A stretch of DNA of 64,000 bases, taken from the NCBI RefSeq assembly GCF_035594125.1, contig NC_087190.1, positions 6,544,501 through 6,608,500 on the forward strand, written 5' to 3'. The notes under the pieces were generated by a model. That model worked only from the letters and a program-made list of their open reading frames with translations, was not told the DNA's origin and did no database searches. This DNA comes from Scylla paramamosain. Taxonomy: Eukaryota > Arthropoda > Malacostraca > Decapoda > Portunidae. Position numbers and translations under genes: made by a program. Shown in pieces: positions 39,801-51,755 of this stretch. Within the stretch, counting starts at the first letter, position 1; each line of letters begins with the position of its first letter.

Positions 39801-42800
39801 ACAAATAAATTCAAATTTTATTTTTTACTTTTTTGTTTTTTTGTTTTTCATCTTCATAGGTACCGAGATGCTAAAATTCTGGCAAAATTCAGGGAAGTTA
39901 GGTAAAGAAAAAAAAATAAAAAAAAAAATTTATCTTTTTTCCGGAGTTATGTACCAATCCTGTACCAGAAGCAATTTCAACAATATTACTGAAAACGAGT
40001 CTTTTCAGAGATTTACGAAGAAAAACGCTAAAACGGATGCAAACCAACCAATATGAAGAAATAGAATAACATTACCAAAAAGATATATTTTGAGTGTTTT
40101 TAAGCTTTTTACCTACAAAAAATGCAAAAATGGATGGAAGACACTCTATATTAGGAAACAAAAGAATATTACGAGAAACATGTATAATGAGTGTTTTATA
40201 GTTTCACAACAACCACAAGGCAATAAACGCAAAAACTCGTGTATATAAAAAAAGTTTCTTACATACCAGAGTGATGAAATGCATGAATAACACTTTTAAT
40301 CGAGAAACAGAACTACCCTTCCAAATTGTGTATTTTGAGTGTTTTTCACATTCATAGTTACGAAATTGCCAAATTACATGCCAAACTAGCTTTATGTGGG
40401 AAAAAAAATGACATTACCAGAAAAGTGTCTTTTGAGTGTTTTTGAGCGTGATATGCAACAAAGCACTAAAAAGCAGAACAATCACATTACTTGGGAATAA
40501 AACCAACTTTTACGAAGAACTTGCCTTTAAGTGTTTTTTAACTCCTTACATACCAAAACGCTAAAACGCATGTAAAACACACTTTATGGAGAAACAGAAT
40601 AAAATTACGAAAAATATGTATTTTGAGTGTTTTTGATCATGTTACCTATAAAAACATGTAAAGAACCCTGTTTCTATAAGAAAAGGACATTACGAAAATC
40701 GTGTATTATGATTGTTTTTATGTTCCTTAAGTACCAAAAAGCTAAAACTCACATATAACACTTTATAGAGAAAAAAAAATTTGTTATTCACCTTCATAGG
40801 TACCGAGATACCATTATTTTGGAAAAATTCAGGGAAATTATGTAAAAAAAAATCATCATAAAAAAAAATAGCTTTTTTGCGGAGTTATGTACCAAACCCT
40901 GAAGTGCATGCAAAGCCACCTATATGGAGAAATTTACTTGACTTTACCAGAAACCTGTCTTTTGAGTGTGTTTTCAGCAAATTCAAGAATATTACTGAAA
41001 ACGTGTCTTTTCAGTGATTTACGCTGAAAAACGCTAAAACGGATGCAAATTAACCAATATGAGGAAATAGAATAACATTACCAAAAAGATATATTTTGAT
41101 GTGTTTTTGAGCTTGTTACCTACAAAAAAATGCGAAAATGGATGAAACGCACTCTATATTAGGAAAGAAAAGGACATTACGAGAATCGTGTATAATGAGT
41201 GTTTTATAGTTTCACAAAAACCACAAGGCAAAAAACTCAAAAGCTCGTGTACATAAAGAAGTTTCTTACATACTAAAATGCTGAAACTCATGAATAACAC
41301 TTTTAAATAAGAAACAGAACAACCTTACTAAATGCTTGTATTTTGAGTGTTTTTCACATTATTAGTTACCAAAACCCCAAATTCCATGCGAAACTAGCTT
41401 TATATGGGAAAAAAATAATATTACCAGAAAATGTCTTTCGAGTGTTTTTGAGCGTGTTAGGCAATAAACCACTAAAAAGCAGGGCAATCACATTACATTT
41501 GAATAAAACCAACTTTTACCAAGAGCCTGCCTTTAGGTATTTTTGAGCTCATTACATACCAAAACGCTAAAACGCATGCAAAACACCTTTTATGGACAAA
41601 CAGAATAACATTACCAAAAACATGTATTTTGAGTGTTTTTGATCATGTTATCTATAAAAACGCTTAAATACATACAAAGAACGCTATGCTTGGGAAACGA
41701 AAGGACATTACGAGAAATATGTATTATAAGTGGTTTTTAGTTCCTCTAGTACCAAAAAGCTAAAACCCACAAATAACACTCTTTATTTAGAAAAATAAAT
41801 AATTAAAAACTAAAAAAATACGATTTATTTATTTATTTTTGTAATTCATCTTCATAGGTGCCGAGATGCCAAAATTCTGGGAGAATTTCGGGCTATTATA
41901 TGATAAAAGAAAATTATCAAAAAAGTTAATTTTAGCTTTTTTTCGGACTGTTATATACCAAACCCTAAAGTGCATGCAAAGCCTCCTATATGAGGAAATT
42001 ACATGACCTTAAAAGAAACCTGTCTTTTGAGTGTTTTTTCAGAATGTTAGGCACCAAAACGATAAATAAATAAGGAACTCACTCTATATGGGAATCCAAA
42101 ACAAAACTACTGAAAACGTGTTTTCTCAGTGTTTTACGTAGAAAAACGCAAAAACGGATGCAAACCAACCAATATAAAAAAAATAGAAAAACATTACCAA
42201 AAAGGTATATTTTGAGTGTTTTTGAGCTTGTTTCCTACAAAAAACACGAAAATTCATGCAAACCACTCTATATTAGGAAATGAAAGGACATTACAAGAAA
42301 AGTGTATAATGAGTGTTTTATAGTTCAAAAGAACCAAAAGGCAAAAAACGCAAAAACTTTTGGATATATAGAAGTTTCCTAGATACCAAAATGATGAAAC
42401 TCATGAATAACATTCCTAATTTAGAAACAGAACAACCTTACTAAATGCGTATATTTTGAGAGCTTTTCACATTCTTGGTTACCAAAACCCCAAATTGCAT
42501 GCGAAACCAGCTTTATGTGAGAAAAAAATGACATTACCAGAAAAATGTCTTTTGAGTGTTTTTGAGCCTCATAGGCAATAAAGCACTAAAAAGCAGGGCA
42601 ATCACATTACATTTGAATAAACCCAATTTTTATCAAGAACTTGCCTTTAAGTGTTTTTGAGCTCCTTATATACTAAACAGCTAAAACGCATGTAAAACAA
42701 ACTTTATGAAAAAACATAATAAAATTACCAAAAACATGTATTTTGAGTGTTTTTGATCATGTTATCTATAAAAACGCTTAAATACATGAAAAGAACCTTA

Positions 42801-45800
42801 TGTTTGGGAAAGAAAAGGATATTACGAGAAACGTATATTATGAGTTTTTTTAAGTTTGTTAAATACCAAAAACCTAAAACCCACTCTTTATTTAGAAAAA
42901 AATAAATAAAAAAAAAAATAATTTTTTTTTTTTTTTTTTGTTATTCATCTTCATAGGTACCGAAATACCAAAATTCTGGGAAAATTCAAGGCAATTCTAT
43001 GATAAGAGAATATTATCAAAAAAGTTGATTATTGCTTTTTTTTTCGGACTGTTATATACCAAACCCTAAAGTGCATGCAAAGCTTCCTATATGAGTAAAT
43101 TATACGACCTTACCAGAAATCTGTCTTTTGTGTGTTTTTCAGCATGTTAGGCACCAAAACGATAAATAATAAGGAACTCACTCTATATGGGATTCCAAAA
43201 CAAAATTACTGAAAATGTATCTTCTCAGTGTTTTACGTAGAAAAACGCAAAAACTCGTGTATATAAAGAAGTTTCTTAGATACCAAAATGCTGAAACTCA
43301 TGAATAACAATCTTAATTGAGAAACAGAACAACCTTAGCAAATGCCTGTATTTTGAGTGTTTTTCATATTCCTAGTTAGCAATACCCAAAATAGCATGCG
43401 AAAGTAGCTTTATGAGGGAAAAAAATGACATTACCAGAAGTGTCTTTTAATTGTTTTTGAGCGTGTTAGGCAATGAAATAGTAAAAATCAGGGCAATCAC
43501 ATTACATGGGAATAAAACCAACTTTTACCAAGAACTTGCCAATATGTGTTTTTGAGCTCCTTACATACCAAACCGCTAAAACGCATGGAAAACAAACTTC
43601 ATGCAGAAACAGAATAACATTACCAAAAACATGTATTTTGAGTGTTTTTGATCATGTTATCTATTAAAACGCTTAAATACATGTAAAGAACCATATGTTA
43701 AGGAAACGTAAGGACATTACGAGAAACGTGTATTATGAGTGTTTTTAAGTTTCTTAACTACCAAAAAGCTAAAACCCACAAATAACACTCGTTATTTAGA
43801 AAAAAATAATGAATAAATAAATAAATAAAAGGATTTATTTATTTATTTTTTTTATTTTTCTTCATAGGTACCGAGAGGCCAACATTCTGGGAAAAATTAG
43901 GGCAATTATATGATAAGAGAATATTATCAAAAAGGTTGATATTAGTTTTTTTTCGGACTGTTATATACCAAAAACTAAAGTGCATGCAAAGCCTCCCATA
44001 TGAGGAAATTAAACGACCTTACCAGAAATCTGCGTTTTGAGTGTTTTCATCATGTTAGGCACCAAAACGATAAATAATAAGGAACTCACTCTATATGGCA
44101 AACCATAACAAAATTACTGAAAACGTGTCTTCTCAGTGTTTTACGTAGAAAAACGCTAAAACGGATGCAAACCAACCAATATCAAGAAGTAGAAAAACAT
44201 TACCAAAAAGGTATATTTTGAGTGTTTTTGAGCTTGTTACCTATAAAAAAACGCGAAAATTGATGCAAAGCACTCTATATTGGGAAAGAAAGGGACATTG
44301 CGAGAAAAGTGTATAATGAATGTTTTATAGTTCAAAAGAACCACAAAGCAAAAAACGCAAAAAAAACTCGTGCTAAAACCTCTTTATAGAGAGAGAAAAA
44401 TATAAATAAATAAATAAATAAAAAAAAAAAATAGGATTTTTTTTTTTTTTTGTTATTCTTCTTCATAGGTACCGAGATGCTAAAATTCTGGGAAAATTCA
44501 GGGAAATTATGTGAAAAAAGAACATTATCAAAAAAGTTAATTTCAGCTTTTTTTTTCGGACTGTACCCTAAAGTACATGCAAAGCTAACTATATGAGGAA
44601 ATTAAACGACTTTACGAGATACCTGTGTTGTGAGTGTTTTTCAGCATGTTAGTCACCAAAACAATAAATAATATGGAAGTCATTCTATGTGGGAATCCAA
44701 AACAAAATTACTGAAAACGTGTCTTTTCCGTGTTTTACGTAGAAAAACGCTAAAACGGATGCAAACCAACCAATATGAAGAAATAGAATAACATTACCAA
44801 AAAGGTACATTTTGAGTGTTTTTGAGCTCTTTACTTACAAAAAACGCGAAAATGGATGCAAAGCTCTCTATATTGGTTAACAAAAGGACATTACGAGAAA
44901 TGTGTATAATGAGTGTTTTATATATTCTGAAGAACCACAAGGCAAAAAACGCAAAAAAATCGTATATATGGAGAAGTTTCTTAGATACTAAAATGCTGAA
45001 ACTCCTGAATAACACTCTTAATTGAGAAACAGAACAACCTTACCAAATGCGTGTATTTTGAATGTTTTTCACATTCTTAGTTACCAAAACCCCAAATTCC
45101 ATGTGAAAGTAGCTTTATGTGGGAAAAAAAAATGACATACCAGAAAAGTGTCTTTTAAGTGTTTTTTTTTTTTTAGCATGATAGAAATAAAACAATAAAA
45201 AGCAGGGCAATCACATTACATAGGAATAAAACCAACTTTTAGCAAGAACTTGCCTTTAAGTGTTTTTGAGCTCATTATATACCAAAACGCTAAAAAAAAA
45301 AGCATGCAAAACACCATATATGGAGAAACATCTTAACATTACCAAAAACATGTATTTTGAGTGTTTTTGATCATGTTACCTATAAAAGCGCTTAAGTACA
45401 TGGAAAGAACCTTATGTTTGAGAAACGAAAGAACATTTCGAGAAACGTGTATAATGAGTGTTTTTAAGTTCCTTAAGTACCAAAAAGCTAAAACCCACAA
45501 ATAACACTCTTTATAGAGAAAAAAATAAATAAATAAAAAAATAGGAATTTATTTTTGTTATTCATCTTCATAGGTACCGAAATGCCAAAATTCTGGAAAA
45601 ATTCAGGGAAATTATGTGAAAAAAGAACATTATGAAAAAAAGTTAATTTTATCTTTTTTTTCGGACTGTTATGTACCAAAACCTAAAGTGCATCCAAAGC
45701 CCCGTATATTGGGAAATTAAACGATTTTACCAGAAACCTGTCTTTTGAGTGTTTTTTAGTATGTTAAGCACCAAAACGATAAATAATATGGAAGTCACTC

Positions 45801-46607
45801 AAAATGGGAATCCATCACAAAATTACTGAAAAAAAGTGTCTTTTAAGTGTTTTACGTAGAAAAACGCTAAACATGATGCAAACCAACGAATGTGAAGAAA
45901 TAGAATAATATTACCAAAAATGTATATTTTTAATGTTTTGAGCTTCTTACCTTAAAAAAATGCGAAAATGGATGGATAGCACTTTATATTTTGATACAAA
46001 AGGACATTACAAGAAATGTGTATAATGAGTGTTTTATAGTTTCACAAGAACCACAAGGCAAAAAACGCAAAAACTCGTGTATATAAAGAATTTTCTTAGA
46101 TACAAAAATGCTGAAACTCAGGAAACTCTTAATTAAAAATACAGAATAACTTTACCAAATGCGTGTATTTTGAGTGCTTTTCACATTCTTAGTTACCAAA
46201 ACCACAAAATGCATGGGAAACTAGCTTTATGTGGGAAAATAATGACATTACCAAAAAGTTTTTGAGCGTGATAGGCAATAAAGCAGTAAAAAGCACGGGA
46301 ATCACATTACATGGGAATGAAACGAACTTTTACCAAGAACTTGCCTTTAAGTGTTTTTGAGCTCCTTACATACCAAAACGCTAAAACGCATGCAAAACAC
46401 CCTTTTATGGAGAAACAGAATAATATTACCAAAAAACATGTATTTTGAGTGTTTTTCATCATGTTACCTATAAAAAAGCTAAAATACATGGAAAGAACCC
46501 TATGTTTGGAAAATGGAAGGACGTTACGAGAAACGTGTATTATGAGTTTTTTTTTAAGTTCGTTAAGTATGAGAAAGCTAAAACCCACAAATAACACTCT
46601 TGATAGA
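33847..46607 (+). repeat. 1.1-kb higher-order satellite repeat, main array
   Basis: About 11.5 HOR units in majority orientation. Marker positions are near 33889, 35008, 36121, 37223, 38368, 39462, 40454, 41461, 42575, 43470, 45185 and 46274. The spacings are 1119, 1113, 1102, 1145, 1094, 992, 1007, 1114, 895, 1715 and 1089 bp. Short or long spacings come from whole-monomer changes: a shared deletion in the units at ~35545, ~39968 and ~40975 (AATTTCAACAATATTACTG or close), a jump from the GTAGAAAAACGC monomer to the CTCGTGTATAT piece at ~43245, and a jump at ~44370 that skips to the CTCTTTATAGAG monomer and so removes one marker. Adjacent units are clearly more alike than in 1-22 kb. Confidence 0.92.
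36430..36500. repeat. Representative A/T-tract monomer of the HOR
   Basis: In each HOR unit the CCCACAAATAACACTC monomer has lost its normal second half and holds an (AAAT)n/A-run followed by a T-run of 9-18 bases before CATCTTCATAGGTACC. Other examples lie near 27965-28018, 29110-29162, 32518-32577, 37575-37637, 41790-41845, 43800-43860, 45520-45560, 49125-49172 and 62410-62462. The tract length differs in every copy while its position is fixed. The A-then-T order could fold back on itself. Confidence 0.85.
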
Positions 46608-48783
46608 GTGTTTTCGTACCTAACAATGTGAAAAACACTCAAAAAGCACATTTTTGGTAATCTTGTTCTTTTATCCATATAGACTGTTCTTCAATACGTC
46701 AAATAGGTCTTGGTACCTAAGAAATAAAAAAAAAAAACACTTATTATAAAAGTTTCTTCTAATGTCTTTTCGTTTCCTCATGCAAAGTATTTTGCATGCA
46801 TTTATGTTTCTTTTTATATGTAAAAAGAAAAAAAAATTGTTTATGGTAATAAAGGGTGTTTTGCATACAGCTCAGCGTTATGGTACGTAAGTAGCTGAAA
46901 ATACCCAAAAGATAAATTTTTGGTTGACTTGTTCTTTCATATAGGTAGCTTTCCATGCTTTTTATAACTTTGGTACCTAACAACAACAATCGACACTCAA
47001 AAGACATGTTTCTGGAAATATCGTTTCATCTCCCCATAGATGGTGCTCTGGAGTCATTTTGACGTTTTGGTACATAAAATTGTGAAAAACACAAAATAAA
47101 CGTTTTTGGTAATGTTCTGTTTCTCCATATACAGTGGTACTAAATAGTTTTCGCGTTTGGTACCTAAGACGCTCAAAAACACTAATGGCATCTTTCTCGT
47201 AATGTCCTTTATTTTATCCATATTGGGTGATTTCCATGCATTTTGGCGTTTTTGTTACGTAACAATGTGAAAAAACACTCAAAATATACGTTTTCGGTAA
47301 TGTTCTTCTGTTTCCTCATATATAATGTTATACATGCGTTTGTGCATTTTGGTACCTAAGAATCTCAAAAACACTAATAAATGAAATTTCTTTTTATTTC
47401 TTTTTGTATCGCCATTTAGGATACTTTGCATGCATTTTTGTTTTTTTTTATACGTAAGATAAAAAAAAAAAACTCAAAATGCACATTTCTGGTAATGTTA
47501 TTCTGTTTCTCCATAAAATGTGCTTTGCATGCATTTTAGCGTTTTGGTACGTAAGTAACTGTAAAAACTCTCAAAAGACAAGCTTTTGGTAATGTTTTGC
47601 TTTTCCAAATAGGGAGCTTTCGTTGGTTTTTAGCGTTTTGGTATCTAATATTGTTGTGTTTCTCCAAAGAGAGTATTATTCATGCATTTTCGCGTTTTGG
47701 TACCTGAGAAGCTCAAAAACGCTCTTTATATAAGTTTCTCATAATGTCGTTGGTTATTTTTTTTTTTGCGTAACAAGCTCAAAACATTGAAAATACACGC
47801 TTTTTTGGTAATGTTATTCAGTTTTTCCAAAGCGTTTTGGATGCGTTTAAGTGTTTTTGTATGTAAGTAGCTCATAAGCACTGAAATTAAAAGTTTTTGT
47901 AATCTTTTGTTTTCTCCTATATGGTGCTTTCCATGGTTTTTAGCTTCTTGGCACCTAACATGCTCATAAACAGTGAAAGGACATGTTTCTGGAAATGTTT
48001 CCTTTCCTCATATAGTATGCTTTGCATGCATTTTCGCGTTGCGGTACCTAATAACGTGAAAAAAGCCTTAAAACACAAGGGTTGGGTAATCTTGTTCCGT
48101 TTCTCCATATAGAGTTTTATTCATACGTTTTAGTGTTCTGGTACCTATGAAGCTCAATACCACTCAAAATATACGTTTCTTTTAATGTTTTCTTTTCCTC
48201 TTTTAGGGTTATTTGCATGTATTTTATCGTTTTTATACGTAACAGGCGCAAAATCTCTCAAAATGCATGTTTTTGGTAAAGCTGTTGAGTTTCTCCATAA
48301 AGAGTGTTTGGAACCGTTTTAGCGGTTTGGTATGTAAGTACCTCAAAACACTTAATTTACGACACTTTCCATGCTTTTTAAGAGCTTTTTGTGCCTAACA
48401 CACTCATAAATTCTCATAAGACATGTTTCTGGAAATGTCGTTTATTTTCCCCATATCGGGTGCTTTGCATGCATTTTGGCGTTTTGATACCTAACAAAGC
48501 TAAATACACTTAAAATGCACGTTTTCTCCATACAGAAGGCAAATCGTGCGTTTTATCGTTTCGGTACCTAATAAGCTAAAAAAAAAAAAAACTCATAATA
48601 CAAGTTTCTCTTAATGTCTTTTCGTTTTCTTATATAGGGTACTTTATTTACATTTTGACGCTTTTGTACATAACAAGCTGAAAAATCGTCCAAAATGCTC
48701 GTTTTTGGTAATGTTTTTGTTTCTGCAGGAAAGGAGTTTTGCATGTTTTATCGTTTTGGTACATTATAAATTTAAAAACTTCC
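46608..48783 (-). repeat. Inverted satellite block, duplicate of 52.73-55.51 kb
   Basis: Minority orientation, pentamer-like subtypes rather than the 1.1-kb HOR: GGAAATGTCGTTTC, CATATCGGGTGCTTTGCATG and TGGTGCTCTGGAG. The left switch lies inside AACACTCTTGATAGAGTGTT, a near-palindrome. The block matches 52730-55508 closely, including private features such as CTCAGCGTTATGG and GGTAGCTTTCCATGC, and ends at CAAAAACTTCCAAA-type sequence. The second copy differs by carrying the fold-back element at 53468-54038. Confidence 0.9.
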
Positions 48784-50234
48784 AAAGCGTGTTAGGCAAT
48801 AAAGCACTAAAAAGCAGGGCAATCACATTACATTGGAATAAAACCAATTTTTAACAAGAACTTGCCTTTAAGTGTATTTGAGCTCCTTATATACCAAAAC
48901 ACTAAAATGCATGCAAAATACACTTTATGGTGAAACAGAATAACATTTCCAAAAACATATATTTTGAGTGTTTTTTTTATCATGTTACCAATAAAAACGC
49001 TTAAATACATGCAAAGAACCCTGTTTTTGGGAAACGAAAGGACATTACGAGAAACGTGTATTATGAGTGTTTTTAAGTTAATTAAGTACGAAAAAGCTAA
49101 AAGCCACAAATTACACTCTTTATTGAGAAAAAAAAAATAAATAAAAAAATGCGATATTTTTTTTTTCATTCTTATCTTATCTTCACAGGTAACGAGGTGC
49201 CAAAATTCGGGCAAAGTTCAGGAAATTATATGAAATAAGAATATTATCAAAAAAATTAAATTTAGCTTTTTTTTCGGACTGTTATGTACCAAACCCCTAA
49301 ATTGCATGCAAAGGCACCTATATAGGGAAATTAAACGTCTTTGCCAGAAAACTGTTTTATGAGTGTTTTTCAGCATGTTAGGAACCAACACAATAAAACC
49401 CAAGGAAGTCAATCTATATGGGAATCCAAAACAAAATTACTGAAAACGTGTCTTTTCCGTGTTTTTACGTAGAAAACGCTTAAACGGATGCAAACCAACA
49501 AAAATAAAGAAATAGAATAACATTACCAAAAAGGTATATTTTGAGTGTTTTTGAAATTGTTACCTACAAAAAACGCGAAAATGGATGGAAAGCACTCTAT
49601 ATTGGGAAGCAAAAGGCACCAAAAAGCATGTTAGGCACCAAAACGATAAATAATATGAAAGTCACTCTATATGGAAATCCAACACAAAATTACTGGAAAC
49701 GTGTCTTTTAAAAGATTTACGTAGAAAAACGTTAAAACGGATGCAAACCAACCAATATGAAGAAATAGAATAACATTACCAAAAAAGTATATTTTGTGTG
49801 TTTTTGATCTTGTTACATAAAAAAAAACGCAAAAATGGATCCAAAGCACTCTATATAAGGAAAAAAAGGACTTACGAGAAACGAGTATAATGAGTGTTTT
49901 ATAGTTTCACCAGAATCACAAGGCAAAAAACGCAAAAACTCGACTGTATGGAGAAGTTTCTAAGATACCAAAATACTGAAACTCATGAATAACACTCTTA
50001 ATCAAGAAACAGAACAACCAGAACAAAATGCGTGTATTTTGAGTGTTTTTTTTTTACATTCTTAGTTACAAAAACAATAAATTCCATGCGAAACTAGCTT
50101 TATGTGGGAAAAAAATGACATTACCAGAAAATTGTCTTTGAGTGTTTTTGAGCGTGTTAGGCAATAAAGCACTAAAAAGCATTGCAATCACATTACATAC
50201 GAATAAAACCAACTTTTACGAAAAACTTGCCTTT
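48784..50234 (+). repeat. HOR segment, mosaic of two other HOR regions
   Basis: Majority orientation. The part 48784-49618 matches about 38355-39190 and 63110-63905, sharing CCAACAC-ATAAAACCCAAGGA and CAAAATTCGGGCAAA. At ~49619 it jumps from GGAAGCAAAAGGCACC into an AAAAAGCATGTTAGGCACC monomer and from there follows about 32775-33369, sharing the private CTTTTAAAAGATTTACG. Confidence 0.88.
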
Positions 50235-50696
50235 TAGTGTTTTTGACACGCATTTAGTAAGGTTGCTCTGTTTCTCAATTAAGAGTGTTATTCATGAGTT
50301 TCAACATATACACGAGTTTTTGCGTTTTTTGCCTTGTGTTTTTTTTTAACTATAAAACATTCATTATACACTTTTCTCGCAATGTCCCTTTGTTTCCCAA
50401 TATACAGTGCTTTGTATCCATTTTCGCGTTTTTTTTGTAGGTAACAAGCTCAAAAACACTCAAAATATACATTTTTGGTAATATTTTTCTGCTTCTTGAT
50501 ATTGGTTGGTTTGTATCAGTTTTAGCGTTTTTCTACGTAAAATACTGAGAAGAATCGTTTTCAGTAATTTTGTTTTGGATTCCCACATAGAGTGAGTTCC
50601 TTATTATTTATCGTTTTTGTGCCTAACATGCTGAAAAACACTCAAAAGACAGATTTCTGGTAAGGTCCTTAATTTCCTTATATGGGAGGCTTTGCA
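50235..50696 (-). repeat. Inverted HOR segment, copy 2
   Basis: Near-identical counterpart of 33370-33846 with the same entry (GACACGCATTTAGTAAGG) and exit (GGCTTTGCATGTC) junctions. It has a small deletion that removes the GCATTTTGGTAACTAGGAAA part present in copy 1 (~50306). Identity of both junctions shows that the inversion happened once and was then duplicated. Confidence 0.9.
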
Positions 50697-51249
50697 TGTC
50701 TTTTCAGTGTTTTTGAGCGTGTTACGCAATAAAGCACTAAAAGCCAGGGCAATCACATTACATGGGAATAAAACCAAATTTTTACCAAGAACTTGCCTTT
50801 AAGTGTTTTTGAGGTCCTTACATACCAAAATGCTAAAACGCATGCAAAATACATTTTATGGAGAAACAGAATAACATTACCAAATACATGTATTTTGAGT
50901 GTGTTTGATCATGTTATCTATAAAAACGCTGAAATACATGCAAAGAACCTCATGTTTGGGAAACAACAGGACATTACGAGAAACGTGTATTATGAGTGTT
51001 TTTTTAAGTTCCTTTAGTACCAAAAAGCTAACACCCACTAATAACACTTTTTAGAAAAAAAAAATAATAAATAAAAAAAAAATGATAATTTTTTTTTTTC
51101 ATCTTCATAGGTACCGAATTGCCAAAATTCTGCCAAAATTCAAGGAAATTATGTAGAAAAAAGAACATTATCATGAAAGTTAATTATAGCTTTTTTTTTC
51201 TTATTGTTATGTACCAAAAACCTAAAGTGCATGCAAAGCCACCAATATA
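50697..51249 (+). repeat. HOR segment left of the LINE fragment
   Basis: Part of a 1.1-kb HOR unit in majority orientation: the markers GCAATAAAGCACTAAAAGCC at ~50726, then the CATGCAAAATACATTT, TAAAAACGCTGAAATACATG and A/T-tract monomers, cut within CATGCAAAGCCACC at the LINE insertion. It matches 33847-34420. Confidence 0.9.
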
Positions 51250-51755
51250 CTTACTTTCATCCTCCCCAAACTCATGTACGCCTCCCCAGCGTGGTCCTCC
51301 TCCCTCACACAAACTCAACAGCTACAGTTGGAGAGTGTGCAGAAAAGGGCGTGCAGGGTCATCCTTGGCCCTGCATACACCACCTATGAAGAAGCCCTGA
51401 ACACCCTGAAGCTGTCCAGACTATCCACCAGGTACAGTGAGGCCCTAGAGAAGTTTGGAAGGGGACTTCTGAATCATCCACGTCTCAGAAACATGCTGCC
51501 GCCTGACGCGCCTCGCCCTACCCGTGCCACCAGACACCACAATAAGATAACGCCCCTAAAGGCGCCACGTACGGACCGGTACAGACTCAGTGCGATTCCC
51601 ACCATGGTGCGAGCCATCAATCAATAGTCTCTTCTAGATTTGACTTACCTTTAGGATTAATGTCAAGTATTCCCCCACCCCCAATGTACATTTTCAGTTT
51701 GTTGACTGCCTAAAGAATAAACCGTTTATTATTATTATTATTATTATTATTATTT
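51250..51755 (+). mobile_element. LINE 3' fragment with (TTA)n tail
   Basis: GC-richer than its surroundings and not satellite. A severely 5'-truncated non-LTR element: the last ~125 codons of ORF2, a short 3' UTR, AATAAA at ~51716-51721 and a (TTA)n tail from ~51726. It interrupts the HOR monomer CATGCAAAGCCACC / TATATAGGGAAGTT, whose uninterrupted form is seen near 34405 and 60045. A short TATA repeat at both edges may be the target duplication but is too simple to be sure. The family is different from both LINEs at 22-27 kb. I cannot assign its clade safely. Confidence 0.88.
51274..51627 (+). pseudogene. LINE ORF2 C-terminus, intact reading frame
   Basis: The frame is open from upstream of this methionine (preceded by F-I-L-P-K-L) to the natural stop. 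Visible boxes are YASPAWSSSLTQTQQLQLES, VQKRACRVILGPAYTTYEEA, LSRLSTRYSEALEKFGRG, MLPPDAPRPTRATRHHNK and YRLSAIPTMVRAINQ. This is the region downstream of the reverse-transcriptase palm, where LINE ORFs end with a VQKRA.R.ILG box and a short basic tail. No stop or frameshift occurs in 117 codons, in contrast to the other two LINEs here, so the insertion is recent. Without the catalytic part it cannot act. Codon GC content is clearly higher than the satellite. Confidence 0.85.

Noticed and set aside
27646..46607. CRISPR-like alternation of conserved and variable boxes
   Set aside because: The whole ~95-bp monomer is repeated with graded divergence. There are no short identical repeats with unique spacers, no cas genes, and the retroelements are eukaryotic.
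51119..51400. ORF joining satellite to the LINE fragment as a chimeric gene
   Set aside because: It reads the LINE in the wrong frame. The genuine LINE frame begins near 51252 and ends at 51627.
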